From a virus: a DNA stretch of 64,000 nt. Every line of letters starts with the position of its first letter. Within the stretch, counting starts at the first letter, position 1. The notes under the pieces were generated by a model. The model worked only from the letters and a program-made list of their open reading frames with translations, did no database searches and had not been told where the DNA came from. A program made the translations under genes and the position numbers. The stretch covers positions 1-64,000 of IMG/VR virus record IMGVR_UViG_3300033183_000299. One strand, 5' to 3'. This document shows positions 38,955 to 47,615 of this stretch, piece by piece.

Positions 38955-39842
38955 TTATATCTCCTTTAGAATTTTTTTCAAATCAAGACCAGCACAATCA
39001 ATCTTTCGCTTGGTCAAATGATAATGGCTCACAAAGCCCTCAAATCGCCCGTCAGCAGCTTTTTTGCTAATGGTAGTGTTTGTAGCCTTTGACCTGTCCA
39101 AAGGCGTTTTAAGAGGTATTCCTGTTGCTTTATTTACAGCTCTCATTAAAGCCTTAAGTGCCTCAAGCTGCTCTGGATAGAACCCTGTGAACGGCTTAAG
39201 TCTTTCTCCGTGAACAACAGCATCGCTGATAATTGGTCTCTCGCCCAAACCTTGTCTTACATACCAATCTTGATGCTTTGGATAGTAAGCGTTGGATATC
39301 TCGACACCAAGAGAAAGGTCATTCCATTTCCTTCCTCCGGCATGATATGCCACATCATTCATGTCCATTGTTTGATAAATCGTACCATCGTTGTCGATTA
39401 GGAAATGAACACTTAACCCTCTATTGTTCAGAACATTGTAGCAGGACTGTGACGATAAGCAAACATCCCAATGACATACAAAGAACTTAGGGTCTCGCTT
39501 GTGAGACATCTTCTTAAAACCCTTCTTCATTTTTAATCCTGAACCTTCAAACCATAATTTGACCTTTGGCCATTGAATGTCGAAATACTCAGAGTTATAA
39601 ACAATAAAAGAGTCCTTGTTGCTTTTGCTGTTAGGGCGAAAGCTTTCAATGGACTCTTGTCTGTCTGTATATATTCTCCGATAAGTGCCCGGACCACACA
39701 ACCCATCGGCTGTGAGGCCCTTCGACTTTTGGTATTTCTCAATTGACTGAATTAAATCATCATTAAACTTAGTACAGTTGAACCATGTTGGGTCCCAGCC
39801 TAGCTTTTGAGCTGAGGCTTCATTGTAGAAATACTTATCCAT
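38955..39842 (-). CDS. Endolysin: N-acetylmuramoyl-L-alanine amidase with PG-binding domain (295 aa)
   Basis: N-terminal peptidoglycan-binding repeat (GLTADGLCGPGTYRRI, about 42-57) and a C-terminal Amidase_2 domain with zinc ligands H124 (FVCHWD) and H167 (VAYHAGG) and a late KIDCAG. Cuts the bond between muramic acid and the stem peptide. No signal peptide, so it needs a holin. Followed 3 bases later by clpP on the same transcript. Confidence 0.9.
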   Translation of the reverse strand: MDKYFYNEASAQKLGWDPTWFNCTKFNDDLIQSIEKYQKSKGLTADGLCGPGTYRRIYTDRQESIESFRPNSKSNKDSFIVYNSEYFDIQWPKVKLWFEGSGLKMKKGFKKMSHKRDPKFFVCHWDVCLSSQSCYNVLNNRGLSVHFLIDNDGTIYQTMDMNDVAYHAGGRKWNDLSLGVEISNAYYPKHQDWYVRQGLGERPIISDAVVHGERLKPFTGFYPEQLEALKALMRAVNKATGIPLKTPLDRSKATNTTISKKAADGRFEGFVSHYHLTKRKIDCAGLDLKKILKEI

Positions 39843-39845
39843 GTG

Positions 39846-40553
39846 CTACTCCAAAATTTCGTCAGCAAGTCCTTTTTCAATTGCTTCTTCAGCAGTCAAA
39901 TAGACGTTCACTTTACGATTAATTAGTGTTTGGATCTGTCTTTTGGTCATATTTGTTTCATCAGACAAAGCTTGAATATAAGAGTCTTGAAGACTTACTG
40001 TTTGTTCAAGCTCATTCTGAAGATTATGAATGTCTCCGACTTGACCTCCGTTAACCGCATGGATCATAACTCGGCAATGCTTACCTAACTTACGTTTACC
40101 TTTTGTTCCACTAGCCAACATCAGTGTACCTGCCGACATTACCTTTCCGAGACCAATAGTTTCGATATCGCAAAACTTCTTACAATAGTTGACGACATCA
40201 TAGATACCGAACATCTCGTCTGCTGATCCGCCATAAGTTGAAATGTATAGCTTAATTGGGTCGGCACGCTCTGCGTCTTCGGCTTTCGTTTGTGACAGAA
40301 CCAACAATGCCGAGATTAAATCAGCTGCTCGTTCTTCGGTAACTTCGCCAACGAACATGATTGATCGAGCCTCTGGACTGTCTCCTGCTGCACCTCCGCC
40401 AAGGAGATCCATAAGAGTTAATTGTTGCTCCTGCTCTTCCGAGGTCTCTTCTTCAAGAGATTCTTCCTCTTCCGTTGCTTCGACTTCCTCAACAACTTCC
40501 TCTTTCTTTTTGCCTTTCTTAGACTTCTTTTCTTTCTTACTTAGATTTTGCAT
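39846..40553 (-). CDS. clpP: ClpP-family serine protease with acidic N-terminal extension (235 aa)
   Basis: Triad S140 (GKVMSAGTLM), H165 (VMIHAVNGG) and D198 (LSDETNMTK) in the ClpP order. The first 45 residues are a Lys then Glu-rich extension that bacterial ClpP lacks. Could be a Clp peptidase, or, as in other phages that use a ClpP-fold enzyme, the prohead protease that trims leader-bearing proteins. The second reading fits the many [LI]-x-E leaders but is inference. Confidence 0.85.
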   Translation of the reverse strand: MQNLSKKEKKSKKGKKKEEVVEEVEATEEEESLEEETSEEQEQQLTLMDLLGGGAAGDSPEARSIMFVGEVTEERAADLISALLVLSQTKAEDAERADPIKLYISTYGGSADEMFGIYDVVNYCKKFCDIETIGLGKVMSAGTLMLASGTKGKRKLGKHCRVMIHAVNGGQVGDIHNLQNELEQTVSLQDSYIQALSDETNMTKRQIQTLINRKVNVYLTAEEAIEKGLADEILE

Positions 40554-40914
40554 ATCTGCTCCTGTATTGTTTTGTAATATAAAGTTTCATTTCTGAAAAG
40601 TTTTTATATCGAATGATATTTGTGTGTGAAGGTGGTATTAACTTTAACACTTCTTTGATTTTTGTGTTTGCGAATTTTTCAAACTCTTGCTCATTTGTCC
40701 TTCGAAGAACCTCGGCTTTAGCATGTCCTATCTTGCCTGCTACGATTATTTGCTCGAGCTGATTGAGGCTTACTTCATAAGCGCTCATCATCAATAGAGC
40801 ATAAGTCAGCATAGCATCTTCAAGAACTGTCGAAGCCTTTAACGCTGAGGATATTACAGTCACAAGGTAAGTGAAAGTGCATCCAATTAAAAAACACAGA
40901 AACATGTTAAGCAT
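40537..40914 (-). CDS. Membrane-anchored helical protein (125 aa)
   Basis: MLNMFLCFLIGCTFTYLVTV is a membrane helix; the rest is helical and basic at the end (RSRYAKSK). GGAGAATGGT sets the start. An attenuator-like hairpin lies in its leader. Overlaps clpP by 17 bases. Confidence 0.65.
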   Translation of the reverse strand: MLNMFLCFLIGCTFTYLVTVISSALKASTVLEDAMLTYALLMMSAYEVSLNQLEQIIVAGKIGHAKAEVLRRTNEQEFEKFANTKIKEVLKLIPPSHTNIIRYKNFSEMKLYITKQYRSRYAKSK

Positions 40915-40927
40915 ACCATTCTCCAAT

Positions 40928-40956
40928 AAAAAAGAGAGACTATCGAAGCCTCTCTT
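40928..40956 (-). terminator. Leader hairpin with T-run (attenuator-like)
   Basis: Minus strand AAGAGAG-gcttcgatagt-CTCTCTT followed by TTTT, starting a few bases after the predicted transcript start and ending just before the ribosome site. Confidence 0.5.
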
Positions 40957-40958
40957 AT

Positions 40959-40987
40959 ATTATAACATGAAACCTATTGGTTGTCAA
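40959..40987 (-). promoter_or_regulatory. Consensus sigma-70 promoter
   Basis: TTGACA (40982-40987), 17 bp, TATAAT (40959-40964). Confidence 0.8.
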
Positions 40988-41006
40988 GTAAAAAAAGTTA
41001 TTTTTT

Positions 41007-41504
41007 TTATCGTCTGCGTGATCCCAAAGCACGGTTCAATTTGGCTTCGTGGAGCTTAGCTTCTTTCAAGCGACGAGCAACTCGTTTTGCGACTTCATTA
41101 ACAACTTCACCTTTGGAAGGAACATAAGAGATACCACGCAAAGCTTCCATGAGTTCTTCTTCACCCATTTCTTCTTCATCTTCCATATCCATTTCGGCGT
41201 CTGCTTCATCGCGCTTTTCCATGTCTTCCAATTCACTCAGTTTGGCTTCAAGTTTAGCGCCGAGGTCGATGATAGATTTGGCTTCTTCGTCGGTCAATTC
41301 AAGATCGCCCTCCATCTCAAGGGCTTCATCTTCACCAGCATCCATTTCCATTTCAGGGGCTTCATCTCCAACAGCATCCATTTCCATTTCTTCCTCTTCC
41401 ATGAGGTCTTCATCACGCTTGTGATACATTTCGTTAATTGGAGCAACGTTCGCCAATTTTTGGAAACGACGAATAGTGCTCTCTTTTAAAAGTTTTTTAG
41501 CCAT
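41007..41504 (-). CDS. Very acidic scaffold/core-type protein (165 aa)
   Basis: MAKKLLKESTIRRFQKLANV then a long Glu/Met/Asp-rich middle and a basic end (LNRALGSRRR). The opening KESTIRRFxKLA recurs in virion or core proteins of marine myoviruses. Charge pattern resembles prohead core or scaffold proteins. Late-promoter-like CTATTTATA 38-46 bases upstream. Confidence 0.7.
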   Translation of the reverse strand: MAKKLLKESTIRRFQKLANVAPINEMYHKRDEDLMEEEEMEMDAVGDEAPEMEMDAGEDEALEMEGDLELTDEEAKSIIDLGAKLEAKLSELEDMEKRDEADAEMDMEDEEEMGEEELMEALRGISYVPSKGEVVNEVAKRVARRLKEAKLHEAKLNRALGSRRR

Positions 41505-41541
41505 AGCTTAAATCTCCTTAAGTTTGTAATCTAGATTGTAG

Positions 41542-41550
41542 TATAAATAG
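41542..41550 (-). promoter_or_regulatory. CTATTTATA motif upstream of the acidic core-type gene
   Basis: Minus strand TTCTATTTATACTACAATC; late-promoter candidate before a presumed structural gene. Confidence 0.45.
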
Positions 41551-41580
41551 AACATCCGAAAAGAAAACTCCAAACAGCAA

Positions 41581-41913
41581 TTAAATTTCTGGATGTTGCT
41601 CGGAGATGAAGTCAAAGAGAGACTCTATGTCGTCTTCCCCAATTCCCAAGTCAGACAAAATATCATCTGATTTCTCAATATCTTTTTTAAGAATCTTGAC
41701 GTTTCTTTTCGAATGTTTATCGCTTTTAAGTTTGTAAGACTCTAAGAAGTCTAACATCTCTTCTTCATCGTCAATAACTGCCTTGCAGCAAGCACGAAAA
41801 AACTCAGACATCGTCATATTGTGTTTTTCTAAGGATGCCCTAAATCTTATGTGAGTATCCTTGTCGTCATAAAAGTAGACTCTCTTCGCATCTTCGCTTC
41901 GCTTATTAGGCAT
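41581..41913 (-). CDS. Hypothetical protein, RHH-like start (110 aa)
   Basis: AKRVYFYDDKDTHIRFRASL, TMSEFFRACCKAVI: a strand-helix-helix arrangement as in ribbon-helix-helix proteins, seen in related phages. Acidic C-terminus. Possible DNA-binding regulator. Confidence 0.6.
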   Translation of the reverse strand: MPNKRSEDAKRVYFYDDKDTHIRFRASLEKHNMTMSEFFRACCKAVIDDEEEMLDFLESYKLKSDKHSKRNVKILKKDIEKSDDILSDLGIGEDDIESLFDFISEQHPEI

Positions 41914-41915
41914 AT

Positions 41916-42332
41916 TTATCTCCCTGTTGATCCGTAACCGCCATCTCCACGTTCAGTCTCAGTAAGATCATCAACTTCTTCGAACTCAACTTTAGGATAG
42001 GGCATAATAATTAGTTGACCAACACGATCTCCAATCTTATATTCGCTTTGAGTTGGAGAAAGAGTGTATTTCAACATGATCTCTCCACGATAACCACTGT
42101 CGATTACACCGACACAGTTCGTTAATGTCTGACGGGTTTTGTAAACAGAGGATCTCGGGAATAACAAGCCAACATGCCAGCGTGGAATTTCCACAGCAAG
42201 GCCCGTATGGTAAGTGATGCATCCATGACTTGTACTTACGTTAACCGCGGTCAAGTCAAGCCCGGCATCACCGGGCTTTGCATACTTAGGGATCACTGCA
42301 TCTTCATGCAATTTCTTCACCTTTACTTTCAC
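41916..42332 (-). CDS. dut: dUTP diphosphatase (138 aa)
   Basis: All five trimeric dUTPase motifs: AGLDLTA, PRSS, GVIDSGYRGEI, GDRVGQLIIMP and RGDGGYGSTG. Hydrolyses dUTP to dUMP, feeding ThyX (56828-57532) and keeping uracil out of DNA. Normal length. Confidence 0.95.
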   Translation of the reverse strand: MKVKVKKLHEDAVIPKYAKPGDAGLDLTAVNVSTSHGCITYHTGLAVEIPRWHVGLLFPRSSVYKTRQTLTNCVGVIDSGYRGEIMLKYTLSPTQSEYKIGDRVGQLIIMPYPKVEFEEVDDLTETERGDGGYGSTGR

Positions 42333-42596
42333 TTAGTCCTCCGTAGTTTCGGGAGACTCTGGTTGCTCCTCGACATCTTTTTGCATTGATTTCAAGATAG
42401 CATCAAATTTGGTGTGAGCCATATGAATAGATTGGATGGAACTTTCCATCTGCTCTTTCGTCATTTCTCCTTCAAAGTCTCCGCTCTCATAACTCTCTAG
42501 ATATGCATTATGAAGTTGCGCTAATGAATAAGCAGCCAAGACAAGGTCTCGCTGGTTTAGCAACTCATTTTCCATTTTTTTACCAATTGTTTCCAT
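42333..42596 (-). CDS. Hypothetical helical protein (87 aa)
   Basis: METIGKKMENELLNQRDLVL..., helical, with an acidic Pro-containing end. Abuts dut. Function unknown. Confidence 0.65.
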   Translation of the reverse strand: METIGKKMENELLNQRDLVLAAYSLAQLHNAYLESYESGDFEGEMTKEQMESSIQSIHMAHTKFDAILKSMQKDVEEQPESPETTED

Positions 42597-42599
42597 TTT

Positions 42600-42803
42600 T
42601 CACTCCTGTGTTAATTTTATTGTTTCTGCACGCTTAATATAGTCCAAAGCGTGTTGGACATCTGTAAATTTGGTTGTGACGACTCTCCCACAAGCCATAC
42701 CTATTTGGACGCTAACTCCGTTATCTCCGACCCATGAAATGTTATCTACATTAACATGGACTGGGTATGGATTGTATTGTTCTTCAATCAAAATAATTCT
42801 CAT
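42600..42803 (-). CDS. Small FlbD-like protein (67 aa)
   Basis: IILIEEQYNPYPVHVNVDNISW, then VVTTKFTDVQHALDYI: the beta-beta-helix pattern of FlbD/YlzI-like small proteins. Function in phage unknown. Confidence 0.55.
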   Translation of the reverse strand: MRIILIEEQYNPYPVHVNVDNISWVGDNGVSVQIGMACGRVVTTKFTDVQHALDYIKRAETIKLTQE

Positions 42804-42997
42804 TTTGCCTCCAAATATTTAATTGCCTCTTCGGCTTCTGTTATTTGCTTGGTCAGCTTTATTACCTCTTCAACTAAGTCGCTATGTTCCCCGATGCCCG
42901 TAGGTTTGGAGAGATAGACTTCTAGATTAGCTTCGGCTCGAGCCTTTTGAGCTCTAAAATGAAGTAAGGCAGCTTCCAATAGGACTTGGCCTGTCAT
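42800..42997 (-). CDS. Coiled-coil protein (65 aa)
   Basis: Two helices (ALLHFRAQKARAEANLEVYL, EEVIKLTKQITEAEEAIKYL). ATGA overlaps at both ends. Function unknown. Confidence 0.65.
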   Translation of the reverse strand: MTGQVLLEAALLHFRAQKARAEANLEVYLSKPTGIGEHSDLVEEVIKLTKQITEAEEAIKYLEAK

Positions 42998-43317
42998 TGT
43001 CCAACTCCTTTGTTCTTAAGTGCCTCGACCATGTCAATCAATGCCGACATGTCCGTGTCGTCTTTTGCGAGGCGATAAGCCTTTACAGCAAGAGAGATCT
43101 CTCCTTTTGTAAGCCAACCATTCTCGACATAGTTTGCCTTAAGGTCACGTTTCTGATCCTTATAGGGTTCCATAGCTTCTTCGATTGCTTTCATACTCTC
43201 GATATAATCAGCCATGTGCTCTTCAGTTGTTTTAGCATCATCCGCTTTCTCAACGATCGCGATCTGATCCATTGGTGTTACTTGGTTAATACCAGATACA
43301 AATTCAAAACCACTCAT
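42994..43317 (-). CDS. Helical protein, GapR-like in shape (107 aa)
   Basis: Helix with YIESMKAIEEAMEPYKDQKR, then ENGWLTKGEISLAVKAYRLAK. A related arrangement is common in marine phages; it recalls the GapR/DUF2312 DNA-binding coiled coil but the match is only visual. Confidence 0.55.
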   Translation of the reverse strand: MSGFEFVSGINQVTPMDQIAIVEKADDAKTTEEHMADYIESMKAIEEAMEPYKDQKRDLKANYVENGWLTKGEISLAVKAYRLAKDDTDMSALIDMVEALKNKGVGQ

Positions 43318-43346
43318 AATTCCTCCGTTGTTGTTTTGTTTAATAT

Positions 43347-43375
43347 ATTATAACATGTTTTGTGAGACTTGTCAA
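43347..43375 (-). promoter_or_regulatory. Consensus sigma-70 promoter (dut operon)
   Basis: TTGACA (43370-43375), 17 bp, TATAAT (43347-43352). Confidence 0.8.
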
Positions 43376-43376
43376 G

Positions 43377-44138
43377 TTAAAATTTACGAATTTTATTTCC
43401 AAGTCCAGAAATCAATGCTGGGATATTGTCTTGTTGGATTTTGATCACAGCCTGTGATGACTTGTTTGCTTTTGACTTTCCAATCAGTGCTCCGATACCA
43501 TTGTTTGTTACAACTCTAATACGAAGTCCATGATCAATCGTATTGCCTTCTTCATCTTCAAACACAACCTTTGCTGAGTCGATACCATCACCAAGTTGAA
43601 CTCGTGGTGTGTGATTTTGTATTGAGTTGTTCAATGGAGAGTCTTCAAAGTCATACTCCCAATTATCTCCAGTTGTGGTCTCCGAAATAACAACCTTCAT
43701 TCCCTTGTTCTTATCTGCAACATGGTCTTGCAAGATGCCTTTAACATCATCGGATGATAACTCACCAAGAGCTTTGTGTGAAGCATTGAGGACTCCAAGT
43801 TTCGCAGAGCCTTTTAAGTCATGAGACTTTCCAATGTCTTTAACTGTCTTCGCAAACTCCTTAAGGCAAGGTATTGTTTTTGTTGCAGAGGAAGAGTTTA
43901 CCCAATCAAATGATCCGGTGGTGATATCTGTCTTTTTCTTTGCTGAGATTAAGATGGTTGTATCCCCATCAACAATCTCCATGTCTTGCTTGAAGTTTGT
44001 TCCTCCTCGCTTGACTACTTCAAAGTCATCGCTTAGTTGAGGATAAAGAGTCTGCGCTGTCTTTTGGAGACGCTCGATTAGATTTTCTTCGTTCTTAATT
44101 CCGGTTGCGTGTGATGATCCGTCTGTTTTGTAAGCCAT
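43377..44138 (-). CDS. PD-(D/E)xK-nuclease-like protein beside a methyltransferase (253 aa)
   Basis: Start at MAYKTDGSSHATGIKNEENL (GGAGGACAAT). FKQDMEIVDGDTTILISAKKK has the D-x(n)-[ST]-x-K layout of a PD-(D/E)xK nuclease core. The C-terminal half is beta-rich. Sits directly downstream of a beta-class DNA methyltransferase, so a restriction-modification pair is possible. The core is not certain. Confidence 0.5.
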   Translation of the reverse strand: MAYKTDGSSHATGIKNEENLIERLQKTAQTLYPQLSDDFEVVKRGGTNFKQDMEIVDGDTTILISAKKKTDITTGSFDWVNSSSATKTIPCLKEFAKTVKDIGKSHDLKGSAKLGVLNASHKALGELSSDDVKGILQDHVADKNKGMKVVISETTTGDNWEYDFEDSPLNNSIQNHTPRVQLGDGIDSAKVVFEDEEGNTIDHGLRIRVVTNNGIGALIGKSKANKSSQAVIKIQQDNIPALISGLGNKIRKF

Positions 44139-44169
44139 ATTGTCCTCCATGGTCATTTATTGTATTATC

Positions 44170-44198
44170 AATATAACATGTTTAAATCATGTTGTCAA
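44170..44198 (-). promoter_or_regulatory. Sigma-70 promoter of the nuclease-like gene
   Basis: TTGACA (44193-44198), 17 bp, TATATT (44170-44175); the -35 lies in the methyltransferase 3' end. Confidence 0.75.
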
Positions 44199-45173
44199 GT
44201 TTTTTCCTTCATTTTTTATTCGCCTCTCGCAAACCTCGATTGCGTCTTCGCTAATGTCGAATAGAATATAGTTACGATCTAATTGTGATGCTGCAACGCC
44301 TGTGGTGCCTGCTCCTGCTACCGGATCAAGAATGGTATCTCCAACGTCTGTCGACATCTCAATGATGCGTCTAAGAAGCGATACGGGCTTCTGAGTGGGA
44401 TAAACTCGTTCCTCTGAGCCCATAGCGATTGAATGAAGATCATCCCAATAATCTGTTGAAGGCTTGCCTTTTGACTCATGAGCATATATCTTCTTGTAGG
44501 GGTTTGCATTCTTCTTATTGCTTGGAAAGTGAATCCGATCATCTTTGATCAGATCCTCTAAATCATCCTTGGACATTCTCCAGCCATAAGTTGGAGTATA
44601 AGTCTTGCCGTTGTGAGTAATGCTATAGTAACGTTCCGACTTGCTTTTGTCTGGTGCTTGCGTCTTTGTGTAGCAAACATGACCAAGAGCATAGTTTCCT
44701 CGACTGTCCTTGTTCTTGTAAGAGTTCTCCGCATAGTAAGAGTCCAATGGTTGATAGACCATGTTGAACTTTGGCTTCTCGATATGAGAGCACCAAAAGA
44801 TCACATCAGTGCACGCTCCGAGTTTAGACTTGATGTTGTTCTTTGATCTCGAACGTTTCCAAAAGATTGGCTGAACTCTCCGAAAAAATTTTGAGCAGAT
44901 CATGTGAGGAATAAGCATTTGATCTGCCGAGATGTGAAAGAAAAACGATCCATCTTTCTTTAAGACTCTCGCACACTCTTTGACCATCGGTTGCACCAAG
45001 GCAACGTATTCATCATCAGTAAAGATGTCATCGAAGCCAATGCTATCATCATCTGAAGTTAATCGGTACTTTCGATTTGAATTGAATGGCGGATCGAAAT
45101 ACACAGCGTCGACACTCTTTGATTCCAGCTCTTTCAACAGCTCTCGCGAGTCTCCAAGTTTAATTATATTCAT
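44187..45173 (-). CDS. DNA methyltransferase, beta class (328 aa)
   Basis: DPPF motif IV at 27-30 precedes the AdoMet-binding motif DPVAGAGTTG (283-292), the order of beta-class amino-methyltransferases (N6-adenine or N4-cytosine). Middle region (GWRMSKDDLEDLI) is typical of type III/orphan enzymes. May protect phage DNA from host restriction or pair with 43377-44138. Confidence 0.9.
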   Translation of the reverse strand: MNIIKLGDSRELLKELESKSVDAVYFDPPFNSNRKYRLTSDDDSIGFDDIFTDDEYVALVQPMVKECARVLKKDGSFFFHISADQMLIPHMICSKFFRRVQPIFWKRSRSKNNIKSKLGACTDVIFWCSHIEKPKFNMVYQPLDSYYAENSYKNKDSRGNYALGHVCYTKTQAPDKSKSERYYSITHNGKTYTPTYGWRMSKDDLEDLIKDDRIHFPSNKKNANPYKKIYAHESKGKPSTDYWDDLHSIAMGSEERVYPTQKPVSLLRRIIEMSTDVGDTILDPVAGAGTTGVAASQLDRNYILFDISEDAIEVCERRIKNEGKNLTT

Positions 45174-45181
45174 TATTCCTC

Positions 45182-45409
45182 CTAGTATTTAATTGAGTCA
45201 ACGATAACCTCTTCAGGTTCTCGACAAAAGACATCCCACATCCACTGTCTTATTGTTTCAATACCAACGTATGTGAATAGATGTGCTTGTTCTTCTTCTA
45301 ACTCGTAATTCATAATCATCTCTTCTATCTCGTGCCTATACAGTGAGTAGAAAGACGATTGGTCACACTCTGGTGACCAAAATATTGTTAAGTCTATTCT
45401 TATAGGCAT
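45182..45409 (-). CDS. Hypothetical protein (75 aa)
   Basis: MPIRIDLTIFWSPECDQSSF then a helical acidic region. Between the methyltransferase and dnaE with 3-8 base gaps. Function unknown. Confidence 0.65.
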   Translation of the reverse strand: MPIRIDLTIFWSPECDQSSFYSLYRHEIEEMIMNYELEEEQAHLFTYVGIETIRQWMWDVFCREPEEVIVDSIKY

Positions 45410-45412
45410 AGT

Positions 45413-47566
45413 TCACCCCAATAGTTTCCAGTTTCTTGATAATCCACCGCGTGTTGAGAAGCCCCAAGTTGCATTATATTGTGGCCACTCCAAGACATAA
45501 AGTCTGTGAGTATAGATGTGGTCCATCTTTGGATCCACTCCCCAACAGTTGATACGTTGCGTTTCCATGTTTGAGTCAATGACTGTGACTTGATAGTAAG
45601 CCTTTCCCGTCTTTGTCTTTCTCTCCGTAACATCAGTTGGGATGCACCAAGCCTTGCCTAGTTCAGGATCGTACTCAGAGATGGGCATGATGCCTTGCAT
45701 CTCGAAGAACTTGTAAGCCTTTGGAGGAACAACCATATTGATAGGATAAATCCCAGTCAATGCTTGAAGGTGGTTGATACGCTCACCTTTGCTAAAGTCT
45801 CCTTCATCTCGATACTTCTCAATGTTCTCTCCAAGTTTCTTCTTGTTCTTTGGCTTGTCAACAACAACCGCAGACCAGAAGTGCTTGTCTCCAAAGAAGC
45901 GTTCATCCATCAAGGAAGTCATCGCTCCGGCTCGACACAGAGCGTCTAAGGACTTTTTATTGACTTTTCGGGCTACGACACCTTTATCGAACAAAAGGTC
46001 TTCTACGGACGAAAATGGACGCTTACGGACGATCTCTTCAATTGCTGCTTCTCCGAGACCCTTGATGGTAGTTAAAGGAGACACAAGGTTTCCGTCAACG
46101 ACTTCCCAACGAGTTCCAGATGTGTTGATGTCCAAAGGCTTAACTTTATAGCCAAACGAACGAGCAATGTTGATGGCCGCTTCTTTACGCTTCTCGGGTT
46201 CATGATCCAAGAAAGAAGCAATCCACTGATCTTGATAGTAAGTCTGAAGCCAAGCGCATTGATACGAAATGATAGAGTATGGAATGGCGTGGTTCTTTGA
46301 GAAACCATAGCCAGAGAAGTATTCCATCTTTTCCCATAGAACCTTAGCATCTTTGAAGGACATGCCTTTCTTCTCGCAACCTTTGACGAAGCGTTCATAA
46401 AGATCTTTCTTCTTTTTCATCTTGGTCTCGGACAAACCTTTCTTGGTCAAGAGCTTACGCAATACGTTAGCGTCAGTCATTGTAATCTTATCTCCGAGAA
46501 CATTCACCAAGTTCATGATGTCCTCTTGGAATACGATAAGGCCAAAGGTCTTGCCCAACACTTGCTCAATCAAAGGATGATCATACTCAACATCGTCGTC
46601 TCCGAACTTTGCCTTTACATACATCTTATCAACATTAGCAGATAATGGACCGGGACGATAGATAGCACTCACAGTCGCAATTTCCTCGATAGAAGACACT
46701 TTCGCGTTCTTGCCTAATCGTTGCATACCTGAGTTCATAAACTGGAATACACCAGCAAATTTGCCCTCATGAAACACCTCCTCATAAACACGTTGATCTT
46801 CCATGTCGAGAACTGACGGATGAAGGTTTTCATTGTACCATTGGCGACAGTCTTCAAAGGTTGGATTACGAACACCTTGAGAGATAAGGATGCGTTGGAT
46901 TGCGTCCTCGAACATCTTAAGAGTCTCGAGACCAAGAATATCAAACTTAATAAAGCCCAATGGTTCCAAGTGACGAACGTTCTGTCCTTCAGCCCAAGGA
47001 GTTTGGCGAATACCTTTCGAAGTAATCAAAGGCATCTTCGCAGGAAGATAGTCTCCGATGATTGCTCCTGCCGCATGACGACCGATTGAGCGTGGTTGAC
47101 CAATCAAGCCAAGAACTTGCTCTTGGATATGAGGATAGCTTCTGAAGAAACCTTGGAGGCTCTCGGAGTAATCACAGACCTCTTGAAAGGTCGGAGTGTA
47201 CACACCAGCCTTGATGCCGTGCTTTTTCTTTGCGATTGGAGTTGCCTCAGCAAGCATAGCTTTAGTTACAGCATTGACTTCACCGAAGTTAACGCCTTCA
47301 CGTTTGGAGATGTCTTTGATTAAAGAAGACAACTGAAGAGTGTTGTAGTTCGAGATGAACGCAACAGAGTCTTCGCCCCATTCCTCGACCATCTTGTCTT
47401 TGATAAGAGAGTTGTCTCCAAAGTCGATATCCACATCCGGCATCGAAGTCTCATTTCTGTTATGGACCAGAAGGCCGTTAACAGCCTCGCTGTTTCCATT
47501 TGCGATAACCTTGATTGGTATCTCAACGTTATCTAGTTTTTCTATTTTTGATATTGTAAAATTCAT
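45413..47566 (-). CDS. dnaE: DNA polymerase III alpha, C-terminal half behind an intein C-fragment (717 aa)
   Basis: Residues 1-36 look like an intein C-fragment ending VNGLLVHN. The extein starts RNETSMPDVDIDFGD, carrying the two catalytic Asp (D44/D46), and continues through the fingers (FGLIVFQEDIM, GYGFSKNHAIPYSII) to a helix-hairpin-helix and an OB-like end. The +1 residue after HN is Arg, not Cys/Ser/Thr, so normal splicing is doubtful. Own promoter and CGGAGGATAA ribosome site. Pairs with 48582-50189. Confidence 0.85.
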   Translation of the reverse strand: MNFTISKIEKLDNVEIPIKVIANGNSEAVNGLLVHNRNETSMPDVDIDFGDNSLIKDKMVEEWGEDSVAFISNYNTLQLSSLIKDISKREGVNFGEVNAVTKAMLAEATPIAKKKHGIKAGVYTPTFQEVCDYSESLQGFFRSYPHIQEQVLGLIGQPRSIGRHAAGAIIGDYLPAKMPLITSKGIRQTPWAEGQNVRHLEPLGFIKFDILGLETLKMFEDAIQRILISQGVRNPTFEDCRQWYNENLHPSVLDMEDQRVYEEVFHEGKFAGVFQFMNSGMQRLGKNAKVSSIEEIATVSAIYRPGPLSANVDKMYVKAKFGDDDVEYDHPLIEQVLGKTFGLIVFQEDIMNLVNVLGDKITMTDANVLRKLLTKKGLSETKMKKKKDLYERFVKGCEKKGMSFKDAKVLWEKMEYFSGYGFSKNHAIPYSIISYQCAWLQTYYQDQWIASFLDHEPEKRKEAAINIARSFGYKVKPLDINTSGTRWEVVDGNLVSPLTTIKGLGEAAIEEIVRKRPFSSVEDLLFDKGVVARKVNKKSLDALCRAGAMTSLMDERFFGDKHFWSAVVVDKPKNKKKLGENIEKYRDEGDFSKGERINHLQALTGIYPINMVVPPKAYKFFEMQGIMPISEYDPELGKAWCIPTDVTERKTKTGKAYYQVTVIDSNMETQRINCWGVDPKMDHIYTHRLYVLEWPQYNATWGFSTRGGLSRNWKLLG

Positions 47567-47586
47567 TTATCCTCCGTGTTATTATT

Positions 47587-47615
47587 AATATAACACGAAC
47601 AGGCATCCGTGTCAA
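47587..47615 (-). promoter_or_regulatory. Sigma-70 promoter of the dnaE C-half
   Basis: TTGACA (47610-47615), 17 bp, TATATT (47587-47592), within the end of the homing endonuclease gene; the C-half can be transcribed independently. Confidence 0.75.

Noticed and set aside
41049-41489. Plus-strand 146-codon Phe/His-rich frame
   Set aside because: Antisense shadow of the Glu/Asp-rich core-type gene; such shadows always look hydrophobic.
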